Origin: an uncultured Roseobacter sp.
GTDB lineage: Bacteria; Pseudomonadota; Alphaproteobacteria; Rhodobacterales; Rhodobacteraceae
DNA length: 64,000 nucleotides
Assembly: GCF_947491795.1 (NCBI RefSeq)
Contig: NZ_CANLKW010000001.1
Coordinates: 930,001 to 994,000 of the forward strand
Direction of reading: 5' to 3'
Of the stretch, positions 28,215-37,977 are shown in pieces. The notes beneath the pieces were generated by a model. The model was given only the letters and a program-made list of their open reading frames with translations. It did no database searches and was not told the origin of the DNA. The number at the start of each line of letters is the position of its first letter. Within the stretch, counting starts at the first letter, position 1. Position numbers and translations under genes: made by a program.

Positions 28215-28691
28215 ATGCAGGCCGCTCCTTTCAGATCCTCCCTGATGCCCGTCCGACCCGAATGGACGGACTATAACGGTCATATGAACATGGCCTATTA
28301 TTCGGTGCTCTTTGATGAGGCCGCGGATCAGATTTATCCCGACATCGGCTTTGGGCCCGACTATCAGAAAACGGGTTTCACGACCTATACTGCCGAGTTT
28401 CACATCTGCTATCTGCGTGAACTGCACGAAGGCGACAAAGTGAACGTCACACTGCAACTGGTTGATTATGATGAAAAACGCTTTCACACCTGGCAGGAAA
28501 TCTGGCACGAGGACGGCTGGTGCGCTGCGACCGGTGAAGCCATGGGCCTGCACATTGATCAGTCAGGACCGCGCGTTTCCCCGATGCCGCCTGAAATCCT
28601 GGAACGGCTGAAAAAGATGCACGCCGAACACAGCAGATTTCCCAGGCCACAAGGCGCAGGTCGCAGCATCGGAATCCCCCGGAAAAAGTGA
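28215..28691 (+). CDS. Acyl-CoA thioesterase (hotdog fold)
   Basis: A 158-residue protein of the 4-hydroxybenzoyl-CoA thioesterase-like group. The opening VRPEWTDYNGHMNMAYY is the family's signature; the Asp/Asn-Gly-His loop lies at the start of the long hotdog helix. Related enzymes include betainyl-CoA thioesterases of carnitine breakdown, but no carnitine genes are nearby. The ATG at 28215 follows AAGGCAG. Longer upstream in-frame starts would run through the XRE operon promoter and are rejected. Confidence 0.82.
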   Translation: MQAAPFRSSLMPVRPEWTDYNGHMNMAYYSVLFDEAADQIYPDIGFGPDYQKTGFTTYTAEFHICYLRELHEGDKVNVTLQLVDYDEKRFHTWQEIWHEDGWCAATGEAMGLHIDQSGPRVSPMPPEILERLKKMHAEHSRFPRPQGAGRSIGIPRKK

Positions 28692-28784
28692 ACCTCTCCG
28701 GCACCTTATACCTGGGGTTGACCTCTCTTTCCGGACCAGCCGTCCGGTGCTATAATCTCACAAAAATTGCCGGAGACGACACCG

Positions 28785-29315
28785 ATGCCACAGTACGAAT
28801 ACCGGGTCATCCCAGCGCCGGCTGGTGCGCAAAAACCGCGTGGCATCACATCAACTGCGACACGCGTTGCCAACGCGCTCCAGACACTGATGAACGATAT
28901 GGGTATGCGCGGCTGGGAATATCAGCGCGCGGAGACGCTGCCGGGTGGCGACACGGGCAGCGAACCTGAAACCAAACAGACCCTTCTGATTTTCCGTCGT
29001 CCGGTCGCAGCAAAATCACCTCTTGTGCTTCAGGCCGCCGAACGTCTGTCGACGCCGCCGCCTCGCAAACCCGGCCTGGCCAAAACGACGCCAGCTGATG
29101 ACAAAGTGCCGGATGTCGTTGCAAAAGCAATACCCGGCAGGCCACGCCCTGCATGGACACGACCGGCAGGCCCACAGGACGATGCCTCGGGCAGCGAAGG
29201 CGCCGCGCGCATGTTGCAGGACAACGGTGTCGAGGACTTCAGTGAGGTCTCCGGCCTCACCAACTCGCTGCTGCAACTGGCAGCGGCAAGAAAATCATCA
29301 AATTCAGCGGGGTAA
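28785..29315 (+). CDS. DUF4177-like protein
   Basis: The 176-residue protein starts with a DUF4177-type domain (YEYRVIPAP, then LMNDMGMRGWEYQRAE, then LLIFRR), a compact alpha-beta unit of unknown role, followed by a long Pro/Ala-rich tail ending in a helix (VSGLTNSLLQLAAARK). The ATG at 28785 has GGAG nine bases upstream; the in-frame TTG at 28767 has none. Convergent with bolA. Confidence 0.75.
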   Translation: MPQYEYRVIPAPAGAQKPRGITSTATRVANALQTLMNDMGMRGWEYQRAETLPGGDTGSEPETKQTLLIFRRPVAAKSPLVLQAAERLSTPPPRKPGLAKTTPADDKVPDVVAKAIPGRPRPAWTRPAGPQDDASGSEGAARMLQDNGVEDFSEVSGLTNSLLQLAAARKSSNSAG

Positions 29316-29324
29316 AGCCTGCTC

Positions 29325-29582
29325 TTAAACGTCTGCATCAATTGCAAGCGCATGAATCTGGCCGATCAGATCTGGCCCGAGCGCTGCATGAATGGCGCGG
29401 TGACGCGCGATCCGTGACATTCCCTGAAAGGACCCGGCCCGTATCAGAACGTTAAAATGGCTCTCGACACCTTCAGTAAAACCAGCGTGTCCGCGGTGAC
29501 TTTCCGTGTCATCCACCACTTCCAGCCTGTCCGGACTGAACGCTTTGTTCAGTCTTTCCTCAATCTCCTGTCGTTTCGACAT
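29325..29582 (-). CDS. bolA: BolA family protein
   Basis: An 85-residue single-domain BolA protein. The helix-strand pattern ends with the family motif around RHRAIHAALG, and HRGHAGF with its conserved histidines is present. BolA proteins pair with monothiol glutaredoxins through a shared iron-sulfur cluster. The gene is divergent from the J-domain gene 75 bases away. Confidence 0.92.
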   Translation of the reverse strand: MSKRQEIEERLNKAFSPDRLEVVDDTESHRGHAGFTEGVESHFNVLIRAGSFQGMSRIARHRAIHAALGPDLIGQIHALAIDADV

Positions 29583-29657
29583 TTTTTTAGCTCAGCCCCC
29601 TTCAATCTTTCCGTGCACAGTCTAAACTAAGCGGCCTCGACTCGTATAGGTGCCAAG

Positions 29658-30284
29658 ATGCGTAAACCCGATCCCTTCGGATTCGACATGTCCGTTTCTT
29701 CTTCAAAAAAGAAAAATCCGCGTGGCAGACGCGGTATGTCCGGGGCGTCCGAGACGTCCACACGCATCTGCGATCATGATGGGTGCGAAGAGCCCGGCAA
29801 ATACCGCGCGCCGAAAGCGCCGGATGTGCTGGATGACTTTTTCTGGTTCTGCCAGGCGCACGTTCGGGAATACAATTTGAAGTGGAACTTCTTTGACGGC
29901 ACCACGGAAGCTGAGCTGAACGCGCAGATGTCCAAGGACAAGGTCTGGGAACGCAACACCAAACCGATGGGCGATCCCGAGGCCCGCGCCTGGGCGCGGC
30001 TTGGCATCGAAGACCCCCATCAGGTACTTGGCGCGAACGCCACACAGAACCCTGGACGCGGGCCCCAGGCCGGGCGGCGCCTGCCCCCGACCGAACGCCG
30101 TGCACTGGAAATCCTCGAAGCCCGGGACACCTGGACCAAACCCGAGGTGCGCAAGGCGTACAAAGCGCTGATCAAAGTTCTGCACCCGGACATGAACGGC
30201 GGCGACCGCAGCCAGGAAGAACAGCTGCAGGAAGTCGTCTGGGCCTGGGATCAGATCAAAGGCAGCCGCAATTTCAAGGACTGA
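29658..30284 (+). CDS. J-domain (DnaJ-like) protein with N-terminal metal-binding motif
   Basis: A 208-residue protein with a C-terminal J domain carrying HPD at 176-178, the motif that triggers DnaK ATP hydrolysis. The N-terminal half has a possible zinc site (Cys38, Cys43, Cys65, His68) in CDHDGCEEPGKYR and FWFCQAHV. It lies upstream of cobS and cobT and divergent from bolA; whether it helps chelatase assembly is only a guess. AGGTGCCAAG precedes the ATG. Confidence 0.88.
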   Translation: MRKPDPFGFDMSVSSSKKKNPRGRRGMSGASETSTRICDHDGCEEPGKYRAPKAPDVLDDFFWFCQAHVREYNLKWNFFDGTTEAELNAQMSKDKVWERNTKPMGDPEARAWARLGIEDPHQVLGANATQNPGRGPQAGRRLPPTERRALEILEARDTWTKPEVRKAYKALIKVLHPDMNGGDRSQEEQLQEVVWAWDQIKGSRNFKD

Positions 30285-30405
30285 TGGCCTAACGGTCACC
30301 GGTAACTGGACCGGCCCTTTACCTTGCACCCCGGCGCAATATGTTGCACGAGGTGTCGCGGGCGAAAGGCACCCGTCAAGACGCTCTATCTGAAGGATGA
30401 ACCCC

Positions 30406-31392
30406 ATGGCCGACGGCGCACTGGACATCAATACAAAACCCACCGAGGAAATCAGCGTACGCGAGGTTTTCGGGATCGACACGGATATGATCGTGAAGGG
30501 TTTTGCCGACGGCAGCGACCGGGTGCCCGAGCTTGACAGCACCTACAAATTTGACCCCGACACGACGCTCGCCATCCTCGCAGGCTTTTCGCATAACCGC
30601 CGCGTGATGATCCAGGGCTATCACGGTACGGGCAAATCGACGCATATCGAACAGGTTGCATCGCGCCTGAACTGGCCGGCTGTGCGGGTAAACCTCGACA
30701 GCCACATCAGCCGGATCGACCTGATTGGTAAAGACGCGATCAAGCTTAAAGATGGCAAACAGGTCACTGATTTCCAGGAAGGCATCCTGCCCTGGGCGCT
30801 GCGCAACCCGACCGCAATTGTGTTTGATGAATATGACGCGGGCCGCGCAGACGTGATGTTTGTGATCCAGCGGGTTCTGGAAGTGGACGGCAAGCTGACG
30901 CTGCTGGACCAGAACCAGGTGATCACGCCCCACCCCTATTTCCGTATTTTTGCGACCGCGAACACCGTGGGCCTGGGCGACACCACCGGCCTTTATCACG
31001 GCACACAGCAGATCAACCAGGGCCAGATGGACCGCTGGTCACTGGTGGCGACGCTCAACTATCTCAGCATTGATGCGGAAACCGCAATCGTTTTGTCCAA
31101 AAACCCGCACTACAACACGGAAAAAGGCCGCAAGATCGTCAAACAGATGGTCACCGTCGCGGACCTGACGCGCACAGCCTTTATGAACGGCGACCTGTCC
31201 ACCGTGATGAGCCCGCGTACTGTAATCGCCTGGGCACAGAACGCCGAAATTTTCCGCAATGTGGGCTATGCGTTCCGCCTGTCGTTCCTGAACAAATGCG
31301 ACGAGCTCGAGCGCCAGACAGTGGCTGAATTCTACCAGCGTCTGTTTGACGAAGAGCTGCCCGAAAGCGCCGCCAGCGTGAGCCTGGGGTAG
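30406..31392 (+). CDS. cobS: Aerobic cobaltochelatase subunit CobS
   Basis: A 328-residue AAA+ ATPase. The P-loop GYHGTGKST is at 71-79, the Walker [10 protein letters not shown] follows near residue 140, and the family sequence [18 protein letters not shown] is complete. CobS and CobT form the ATPase-driven partner of CobN, which inserts cobalt into hydrogenobyrinic acid a,c-diamide. The ATG at 30406 is placed 8 bases after AAGGA; the ATG 9 bases upstream is too close to it. No cobN is in the window. Confidence 0.95.
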   Translation: MADGALDINTKPTEEISVREVFGIDTDMIVKGFADGSDRVPELDSTYKFDPDTTLAILAGFSHNRRVMIQGYHGTGKSTHIEQVASRLNWPAVRVNLDSHISRIDLIGKDAIKLKDGKQVTDFQEGILPWALRNPTAIVFDEYDAGRADVMFVIQRVLEVDGKLTLLDQNQVITPHPYFRIFATANTVGLGDTTGLYHGTQQINQGQMDRWSLVATLNYLSIDAETAIVLSKNPHYNTEKGRKIVKQMVTVADLTRTAFMNGDLSTVMSPRTVIAWAQNAEIFRNVGYAFRLSFLNKCDELERQTVAEFYQRLFDEELPESAASVSLG

Positions 31393-31395
31393 TCT

Positions 31396-32079
31396 ATGCA
31401 CATCGGGTTGATCGGAGGCATCGGCCCGGCAGCCACGGTGGTGTACTATCAGCGGCTGACGGCCCTGATGCGCGAACGCGGGAAAAAGCTGGAACTGACA
31501 ATTGTTCAGGCCAGCGCGGATGAGCTGGTAGCGAACAACCTGGCAGACAACCGGGCAGAACAGGCCGACATTTATGCCCGTTTGATCGACCGGCTGAAGG
31601 CCGCGGGCGCGGATCTTGCAGCGATTACCTCATTGGGTGGGCACTTCTGTTATTCTGAAACAGAAGCAATCAGCGCCCTGCCCCTGGTCAGCGGTGTAAC
31701 ACCGCTGGATGAACACTTTGCCAGTCAGGGGATCAATACCGTCGGTCTGCTGGGCACAGGAGTTGTGATGCGTACGAAACTCTATGGACAGCTGCAGAAA
31801 ACGCGGGCTGTCGCGCCTGGTGACGATCTTGAGAGTGTCGCGGAGACATACCTGCAGATGGCGTTGAGCGGCAGATGTACTGACGAGAACCGCGCGCTGT
31901 TTTTTGACGCAGGCCGGGCTATGACTGTAGAGAACGGCGCGGACGCGATCGTTCTGGCAGGCACCGATCTGGGACTGGCGTTTGACGACCACGACCCGGG
32001 GTATAAAGTGATAGATGCACTGGATGTGCATGTGGCCCTGCTGGCCGATCTGGCATCCGGAGAACGGTCTCTGACCTGA
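31396..32079 (+). CDS. Aspartate/glutamate racemase-like protein lacking both catalytic cysteines
   Basis: This 227-residue protein has the overall Asp/Glu racemase fold: [20 protein letters not shown] at the start and two similar halves. In active racemases a Cys in a CNTxH loop and a Cys in a GCTE loop act as acid and base. Here the corresponding places read AITSLGGH (residues 76-83) and LAGTDLGL (187-194), so both cysteines are replaced. A Cys85 lies just after the first loop. The gene is tightly packed between cobS (3 bases) and cobT (13 bases). It may be a binding protein or have different chemistry. Confidence 0.8.
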   Translation: MHIGLIGGIGPAATVVYYQRLTALMRERGKKLELTIVQASADELVANNLADNRAEQADIYARLIDRLKAAGADLAAITSLGGHFCYSETEAISALPLVSGVTPLDEHFASQGINTVGLLGTGVVMRTKLYGQLQKTRAVAPGDDLESVAETYLQMALSGRCTDENRALFFDAGRAMTVENGADAIVLAGTDLGLAFDDHDPGYKVIDALDVHVALLADLASGERSLT

Positions 32080-32092
32080 TAGGAACGGACAT

Positions 32093-33970
32093 ATGAGTAA
32101 ACCGTCTGACAATCCGGCCGATGCGTTCAAAAAGGCGCTCGGCGAAGCGACCAGGGTGATGGCGCACGATCCGGAGCTCACCGTGTCCTATTCAGTGGAT
32201 CCGGCGGGTCTGTCCGGTGATGCGATGCGTCTGCCGCAGGTGAGCCGCCGCATGACCCGCGAGGAGGTCATGCTGGCGCGTGGGACCGCGGATGCCCTGG
32301 CGCTGAACCGCCGCTACCACAATGGCCAGACCCATTCGAAATACGCGCCTCAGGGCGATATGGCGCGCGACCTCTACGAGGCGATGGAAACGGCCCGGTG
32401 CGAGGCGATGGGCGCACGGGATATGCCCGGCACGGCCGGCAACATCGACGCCAAAATCGGACATGAGGCGATGCGCAAGGGGTACGGCCAGGTCACGCAG
32501 GCTGCTGACGTGCCGCTCGCGGTGGCTGCAGGCTATCTGATCCGGCATCTGGCCACGGGACGCGATCTGCCCGCCGATGCGCAAAACGTCATGGAGCTGT
32601 GGCGCGGGTTTATCGAGGATCAGTGTGGTGGCACACTGGAGAACCTTGACGAGACGCTGAGCGATCAGTCAGCCTTTGCAAAGTTTGCCCGCCAGATGAT
32701 TTCTGATCTGGGATATGGCGACCAGCTGGGGGACGACCCCGACCAGATTGATGAAGACCAGGAAGACGAAGCGGAAGAAGGCACGGATGACGATTCCGAG
32801 CCTGACAGCACCGGACAAGATGATCAGGACGAGGAAGAAGCCGAAGGCTCGCCCGAGCAAAGCCAGGAGGAACAACAGGATGCAGCCCAGGCCCAGGTGT
32901 CCATGGATGACATGGCCGACCAGGAGATGGGCGACGAGGCGGAGATGCCCGACGGCGAGGCCCCGATGGAGCCTCCTGCTCCGCAGCCTGCCTCGGAAGC
33001 TGATCCCGACTACCTTGTCTATATGTCTGACCACGATGAGGAAATCGGTGCCGAAGAGCTGGCCGAACCTGTCGAGCTGGAACGTCTGCGCGCCTATCTC
33101 GACCAGCAGCTGGAGCCGCTGAAAGGTGCCGTAAGCCGTCTGGCCAACAAGCTGCAGCGCCGCCTGCAAGCACAACAGAACCGGTCCTGGGAGTTTGATC
33201 TGGAAGAAGGCATGCTGGACGCAGGCCGTCTGGCCCGTGTGGTTGCAAATCCGACCACCCCGCTGAGCTTTAAGGTCGAAAAGGACACAGAGTTCCGGGA
33301 TACAGTGGTTACGCTGCTGCTGGACAACTCCGGCTCCATGCGAGGAAGGCCGATTTCTATCGCAGCAATCTGCGCGGATGTTCTGGCGCGGACGCTGGAG
33401 CGCTGCAACGTCAAGGTGGAGATTCTGGGCTTTACCACACGGGCCTGGAAAGGCGGACAGGCACGCGAGGCCTGGCTGAATGAAGGCCGCCCGCAGCAGC
33501 CCGGACGTCTGAACGATCTGCGCCATATCATCTATAAATCCGCAGATGCGCCCTGGCGGCGCACCCGACCCAATCTGGGTCTGATGATGAAGGAAGGTCT
33601 GCTGAAGGAAAACATCGATGGCGAGGCTCTGGAATGGGCACACCGCCGGATGCTGATGCGCGCAGAGGCGCGGAAAATCCTTATGGTCATTTCCGACGGC
33701 GCACCTGTGGATGACAGCACGCTGTCGGTAAACCCGGCGAACTATCTGGAAAAACACCTGCGCGATGTGATCGCTATGGTGGAAAAACGCCGCGCCGTGG
33801 AATTGCTCGCCATTGGCATCGGCCATGATGTGACCCGGTACTATGACCGCGCGGTAACGATCACGGATGTCGATCAGCTCGCCGGTGCCATGACAGAACA
33901 GCTGGCAGCACTGTTTGACAGCAATCCACGGGCCCGGGCCCGCATTATGGGTACCAGGCGCGCGGGCTGA
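32093..33970 (+). CDS. cobT: Aerobic cobaltochelatase subunit CobT
   Basis: A 625-residue protein. The N-terminal CobT domain is followed by a very acidic region at roughly 213-325, dense in Asp and Glu, and then a von Willebrand A domain whose MIDAS motif DNSGS is at 411-415. It forms a chaperone-like complex with CobS that drives cobalt insertion by CobN in aerobic cobalamin synthesis. It is in one operon with cobS and the racemase-like gene. Confidence 0.95.
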   Translation: MSKPSDNPADAFKKALGEATRVMAHDPELTVSYSVDPAGLSGDAMRLPQVSRRMTREEVMLARGTADALALNRRYHNGQTHSKYAPQGDMARDLYEAMETARCEAMGARDMPGTAGNIDAKIGHEAMRKGYGQVTQAADVPLAVAAGYLIRHLATGRDLPADAQNVMELWRGFIEDQCGGTLENLDETLSDQSAFAKFARQMISDLGYGDQLGDDPDQIDEDQEDEAEEGTDDDSEPDSTGQDDQDEEEAEGSPEQSQEEQQDAAQAQVSMDDMADQEMGDEAEMPDGEAPMEPPAPQPASEADPDYLVYMSDHDEEIGAEELAEPVELERLRAYLDQQLEPLKGAVSRLANKLQRRLQAQQNRSWEFDLEEGMLDAGRLARVVANPTTPLSFKVEKDTEFRDTVVTLLLDNSGSMRGRPISIAAICADVLARTLERCNVKVEILGFTTRAWKGGQAREAWLNEGRPQQPGRLNDLRHIIYKSADAPWRRTRPNLGLMMKEGLLKENIDGEALEWAHRRMLMRAEARKILMVISDGAPVDDSTLSVNPANYLEKHLRDVIAMVEKRRAVELLAIGIGHDVTRYYDRAVTITDVDQLAGAMTEQLAALFDSNPRARARIMGTRRAG

Positions 33971-33987
33971 TCCTGTGGGACGCTCCG

Positions 33988-34013
33988 CGGGGGATATTTA
34001 ACGCCAGAAGAAA
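33988..34013 (+). repeat. GGGGATATTT..GCCAGAAGAAA element (copy 2)
   Basis: In the 56-base space between cobT and the M24 peptidase gene, GGGGATATTTAAC is followed by GCCAGAAGAAAC and then the ribosome binding region of the peptidase. It matches the glcB-glcG spacer at 16249-16270 read on the other strand, but without the GC-rich hairpin that precedes that copy. Confidence 0.6.
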
Positions 34014-34026
34014 CGGGGGCTGGGCA

Positions 34027-35817
34027 ATGTTTCAGAGTTTCAAAGTCACTGCACGTCCGGAACAGGGACCGCCCCGGCTGGCCGCGCTGCGCCGGGTTCT
34101 GTTGGCCGAAGATCTGGACGGGTTTTTCGTGCCCCGGGCCGACGCCCATCAGGGGGAATATGTTGCGGCACATGATGAACGACTGGCCTGGTTGACAGGC
34201 TTCACCGGCTCTGCCGGCTTTTGCATTGCGCTGCGCGATGTTGCAGGCGTTTTTATTGACGGGCGCTACAGAACCCAGGTCAAATCGCAGGTAGCAGGCG
34301 ATTACACACCGGTGCCCTGGCCCGATATCAAGCCCGGTGTATGGCTGAAAGACCAGCTGCCCCAGGGCGGCGTGGTGGGCTTTGACGCCTGGCTGCATAC
34401 CCCTGGTCAGATCGAAGCCCTCGAAAAAGAGCTCAGCGGCAGCGGTATTGAGCTGCGTGCTGTGGACAACCTTGTCGACACCATCTGGGAGGATCAGCCA
34501 CCGCCCCCGATGGAAAAAGCGCGGATCCATCCGCTGGAATTTGCAGGTGAAAGCCACGCAGACAAGCGCGCGCGTCTGGCAGGCGCGCTGGCAGACGCCG
34601 GGCACAGCTCTGCCGTGATCACGCTGCCGGATTCAATCTGCTGGCTGCTGAACATCCGTGGTGCAGACATTCCGCGCAATCCGATTGCCCAGGGGTTTGC
34701 CGTCCTGAAAGACAGCGGTCATGTGCATCTGTTTATGGCGGCAGACAAACTGGATGATCTGCAAGATCACCTTGGGTCCGGGGTGAGCGTTCATGACCCG
34801 GACCAGCTTTTACAGTTTGTCAGTGCGCTGGAAGGGCCGGTAAGGCTCGACAAAAGCTCTGTGCCGGTGGCAGTGGCAGAGGCTGCTGGTGACAAAGCGG
34901 TCTGGGGCGACGAGCCCTGCGCACTGCCCAAAGCCCGAAAGAACACAGCAGAAATTGAGGGCGCTGCCGCAGCCCACCTGCGCGATGGGGCTGCTGTTGC
35001 CGAATTGCTGTTCTGGCTGGATGCCCAGGCGCCAGGCACGCTGACCGAAACACAGGTCGTCACGCAGCTGGAAACACTGCGCAGGAACGACAACGCGCTG
35101 CAGGACATCAGCTTTGAAACCATCGCAGGCACCGGGCCGCATGGCGCGATCATGCATTACAGGGTGACCGAAGATACCGATGCACAACTGGAAGATGGCC
35201 ATCTGATCGTCCTGGACAGCGGCGGTCAGTATCTTGACGGGACCACGGATATCACCCGCACCATTGCCATTGGTCAGCCGCCACAGGAGGCCGCCGAAGC
35301 CTTTACGCGGGTTTTGCAGGGGATGATCGCCATGAGCCGCCTGCGCTGGCCTGCGGGTCTTGCCGGGCGTGATATTGAGGCGGTCGGACGCATGCCCATC
35401 TGGCTGGCCGGACAGGACTTTGATCACGGCCTCGGGCACGGTGTCGGTGCCTATCTGAGTGTACACGAAGGACCGCAACGTCTGAGCCGCGTGAGCCATG
35501 TCCCGATCGAGCCTGGCATGATCCTGTCCAATGAGCCCGGATATTACCGCGAGGGTGCTTTTGGCATCCGGATCGAGAACCTGATCGTGGCACAGGAAGC
35601 GCCGCACTTGCCGGGGGGCGATGAACACCGCGCGATGCTGACCTGGCGCACGCTGACCTTTGCGCCGATTGACCGGCGGCTGGTGGTGACCGCCCTGCTG
35701 ACGCCCGCAGAACGGGACTGGCTGAACGCCTACCACGCTGAAGTTGCAGAAAAGATCGGCCCGCGCCTATCGCCGGAGGCAAAAACATGGTTGGATGCAG
35801 CAACCGCACCGCTTTGA
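34027..35817 (+). CDS. Aminopeptidase P family protein (M24B)
   Basis: A 596-residue protein with two creatinase-like N-terminal domains and a C-terminal pita-bread domain. The metal ligands are visible in VLDSGGQYLDGTTDITRT (two Asp), the HGLGHGVGAYLSVHEGP region (His) and LSNEPGYYREGAFGIRIEN (two Glu). It is expected to remove N-terminal residues preceding proline. The length matches the three-domain eukaryotic-like form that is common in alphaproteobacteria. Confidence 0.93.
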   Translation: MFQSFKVTARPEQGPPRLAALRRVLLAEDLDGFFVPRADAHQGEYVAAHDERLAWLTGFTGSAGFCIALRDVAGVFIDGRYRTQVKSQVAGDYTPVPWPDIKPGVWLKDQLPQGGVVGFDAWLHTPGQIEALEKELSGSGIELRAVDNLVDTIWEDQPPPPMEKARIHPLEFAGESHADKRARLAGALADAGHSSAVITLPDSICWLLNIRGADIPRNPIAQGFAVLKDSGHVHLFMAADKLDDLQDHLGSGVSVHDPDQLLQFVSALEGPVRLDKSSVPVAVAEAAGDKAVWGDEPCALPKARKNTAEIEGAAAAHLRDGAAVAELLFWLDAQAPGTLTETQVVTQLETLRRNDNALQDISFETIAGTGPHGAIMHYRVTEDTDAQLEDGHLIVLDSGGQYLDGTTDITRTIAIGQPPQEAAEAFTRVLQGMIAMSRLRWPAGLAGRDIEAVGRMPIWLAGQDFDHGLGHGVGAYLSVHEGPQRLSRVSHVPIEPGMILSNEPGYYREGAFGIRIENLIVAQEAPHLPGGDEHRAMLTWRTLTFAPIDRRLVVTALLTPAERDWLNAYHAEVAEKIGPRLSPEAKTWLDAATAPL

Positions 35818-35890
35818 TCCGGAACATGCGACCAACCTGATCCGGAAAGCGCCGCGCATATCGTCAGACGGCAACGGAGAGACATCAGAA

Positions 35891-36235
35891 ATGGCTGCAC
35901 ATATCACGATACGGAAAGCTGAAGGGACCTGGTCTGTTCGCGCGGGCGGCGCTGTTCTGGGCGAAAGCAGCAATGCGCTGGAACTGGTCGAGGGCGACTA
36001 CCCGCCGGTGATCTATTTTCCGCGTGATGACATCGCCATGGCCTTTCTGGACACGTCAGTTAAGACCACGCACTGCCCCTATAAAGGGGACGCCAGCTAT
36101 TTTTCGGTTGTGACAAAAAGCACGACGCTGGGCGATGTTGCCTGGTCCTATGAAGCGCCGCTGGAGGCTGTGGATCGCATCAGGGGCCATCTGGCCTTTT
36201 ACACCAACGGTGATGTAACGGTCGAAGAGATCTGA
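35891..36235 (+). CDS. DUF427 family protein
   Basis: The 114-residue protein matches DUF427: VRAGGAVLGESSNALELVEG, then PPVIYFPRDDI, then the THCPYKGDASYF signature and AWSYEAPLEAVDRIRGHLAFY. Its function is unknown. The ATG at 35891 follows GGAGAGACATC, while the open frame upstream overlaps the peptidase gene end. Stops 7 bases before the convergent channel gene. Confidence 0.92.
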   Translation: MAAHITIRKAEGTWSVRAGGAVLGESSNALELVEGDYPPVIYFPRDDIAMAFLDTSVKTTHCPYKGDASYFSVVTKSTTLGDVAWSYEAPLEAVDRIRGHLAFYTNGDVTVEEI

Positions 36236-36242
36236 ACCGCTC

Positions 36243-37928
36243 CTATGAGTGTTCTTCGGCCGCGGTCGCGGCGAGCGCCCGGTTGTACACCTTGAGCGCA
36301 TCAACATAAAACAGCGCGCCCAGCAGTTTAGGCGGCGTGGCATCTGCGCTGAGCGTCACGACAGGAATGTAGTTCTGGCCTGTCTCGAAGATGGGCATCG
36401 CCGCCTCGAGGGTCGCATTCGCGTCGATGTAGATGCCCTCGCCGATCATTTCCCAGCACGCGTCCTCGCTCGCGGCACGCGGATCCTCCGGGCTGCGCAT
36501 CACACTTCCGACACGAAACATGGCCAGAAGATAGGCCTGCGGACCCGCCGCAAGATGGATGCCGCGCCGCTCCAGCTGCGTGAGAAAGAAACTTCGGTCC
36601 ACAAGGCGGGACGCAAGCGCCGTAGACATGGATACGGCGACCATCACGGCAAGACCGGTCTGCCAGTCCCCTGTCAGTTCAAAAACGATAAGCGTCGTAG
36701 AGATCGGCGCACCCAGAACCGCCGCGGCCACAGCCCCCATGCCGGCAAGCGCATAGAGCGTGTAGGAGCCTGAAACATCGGGGAAAATACCCGTAGCGAT
36801 CAGCCCGAAACTCAGCCCGGTCAGCGCCCCGACCATCAGCGAAGGCGAAAACACACCGCCTCCCATCCGGCCCGCCATCGTAATCGCCACCGCCACTGTT
36901 TTCAGCACGGCAAACACAATCGCGTCCCACAGACCCAGCTGGCCGGTCAGTGCCAGCGACGTCGTCTCGTAGCCGACGCCGATGATATGCGGAAACCAGA
37001 TCGCCAGCCCCCCCAGCATCGCGCCCGCCACCGCAGGCCGCAGCCAGGCAGGAATATGCAGGCGGTTTTGCAGGACTGTACCGAAATCATCCGACCAGAA
37101 GATTGCCTTCATCAGGGCAACTGCGACAAGGCCGGACATCAGCCCGAGCAGCAGGAAAGCTGGCATCTCCTGGTAAAACTGCACCTCACCCGTCGTAGCC
37201 AGAGTGAATTCCGTCACCCCACCGAATTCAAGGCGGTTGATCACGGTTCCAGCGGCACTGGCGATCACAATCGGCGCAAAAGCGTGCACGGCGAAATGGC
37301 GCAGAACAACCTCCAGCGCAAAAAGCGCCCCTGCGATGGGCGCGTTAAAGCTCGCTGATACTGCGGCGGCGACGGCGCACCCCAGGAGATCCCGGCCCGT
37401 TATGCCGTCGGCATGCATACGGCGGTTGACCCAGGTCGAGATCACCGCAGCCAGGTGCACAACGGGCCCTTCTCTGCCACTTGATCCGCCTGTGCCGAGT
37501 GTGATCATGGACGCAAGTGCAGAAGCCAGACCGGCGCGCGTTTCCACGCGTCCGTCGTGCATGGCCGCACCGTGGATCACATCCGCGACCGACCGCGCCC
37601 GGCCATCTTTTGTAAATGTATTCAGTATGATGCCGACAACAAGACCACCACAGATCGGAATGATCAGGATCATGTACCAGGGCAGAGACTCGGCGAAACT
37701 GTGAAGCAACCGCACATCGTCTGTCCCATACAGGGACGTCTGCAGCGCGTTGATGCCCTTGCGAAAGAACAATGCCGCGAAACCAGCGGCGGTGCCGACG
37801 GCCAGGGCAATAAACCAGAACTGGATCTGACCAGGCCCCTGCTGACGCAGCACCTCCATGCCCTGTCGGACCGAGCTCCGCGCGCTGTCGAACTGCCGGG
37901 CAATCAGGGAGCGTTCTGGCAGTGACAT
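36243..37928 (-). CDS. ClC-family chloride channel/antiporter
   Basis: A 561-residue membrane protein with about ten or more transmembrane helices. The filter motif GSSGREGP is at 148-155, with Glu153 as the gating glutamate; the later GGGVFSPSLMVGA motif is also present. The last ~110 residues form a degenerate CBS-like cytoplasmic part. It is the last gene of the long leftward dcw run and follows recN after 49 bases. Confidence 0.92.
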   Translation of the reverse strand: MSLPERSLIARQFDSARSSVRQGMEVLRQQGPGQIQFWFIALAVGTAAGFAALFFRKGINALQTSLYGTDDVRLLHSFAESLPWYMILIIPICGGLVVGIILNTFTKDGRARSVADVIHGAAMHDGRVETRAGLASALASMITLGTGGSSGREGPVVHLAAVISTWVNRRMHADGITGRDLLGCAVAAAVSASFNAPIAGALFALEVVLRHFAVHAFAPIVIASAAGTVINRLEFGGVTEFTLATTGEVQFYQEMPAFLLLGLMSGLVAVALMKAIFWSDDFGTVLQNRLHIPAWLRPAVAGAMLGGLAIWFPHIIGVGYETTSLALTGQLGLWDAIVFAVLKTVAVAITMAGRMGGGVFSPSLMVGALTGLSFGLIATGIFPDVSGSYTLYALAGMGAVAAAVLGAPISTTLIVFELTGDWQTGLAVMVAVSMSTALASRLVDRSFFLTQLERRGIHLAAGPQAYLLAMFRVGSVMRSPEDPRAASEDACWEMIGEGIYIDANATLEAAMPIFETGQNYIPVVTLSADATPPKLLGALFYVDALKVYNRALAATAAEEHS

Positions 37929-37977
37929 GCTGGTTTTGTTTCCGATCGGTTAGCTGGGAACTGCCGCCTGAAAGCGG

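Noticed and set aside
28718..28756. A TTGACC...TATAAT promoter for the DUF4177 gene
   Set aside because: The TATAAT at 28751 is perfect, but the TTGACC is 27 bases away, far from 17, and the intervening CCGGAC/GTCCGG repeat does not supply a better -35.
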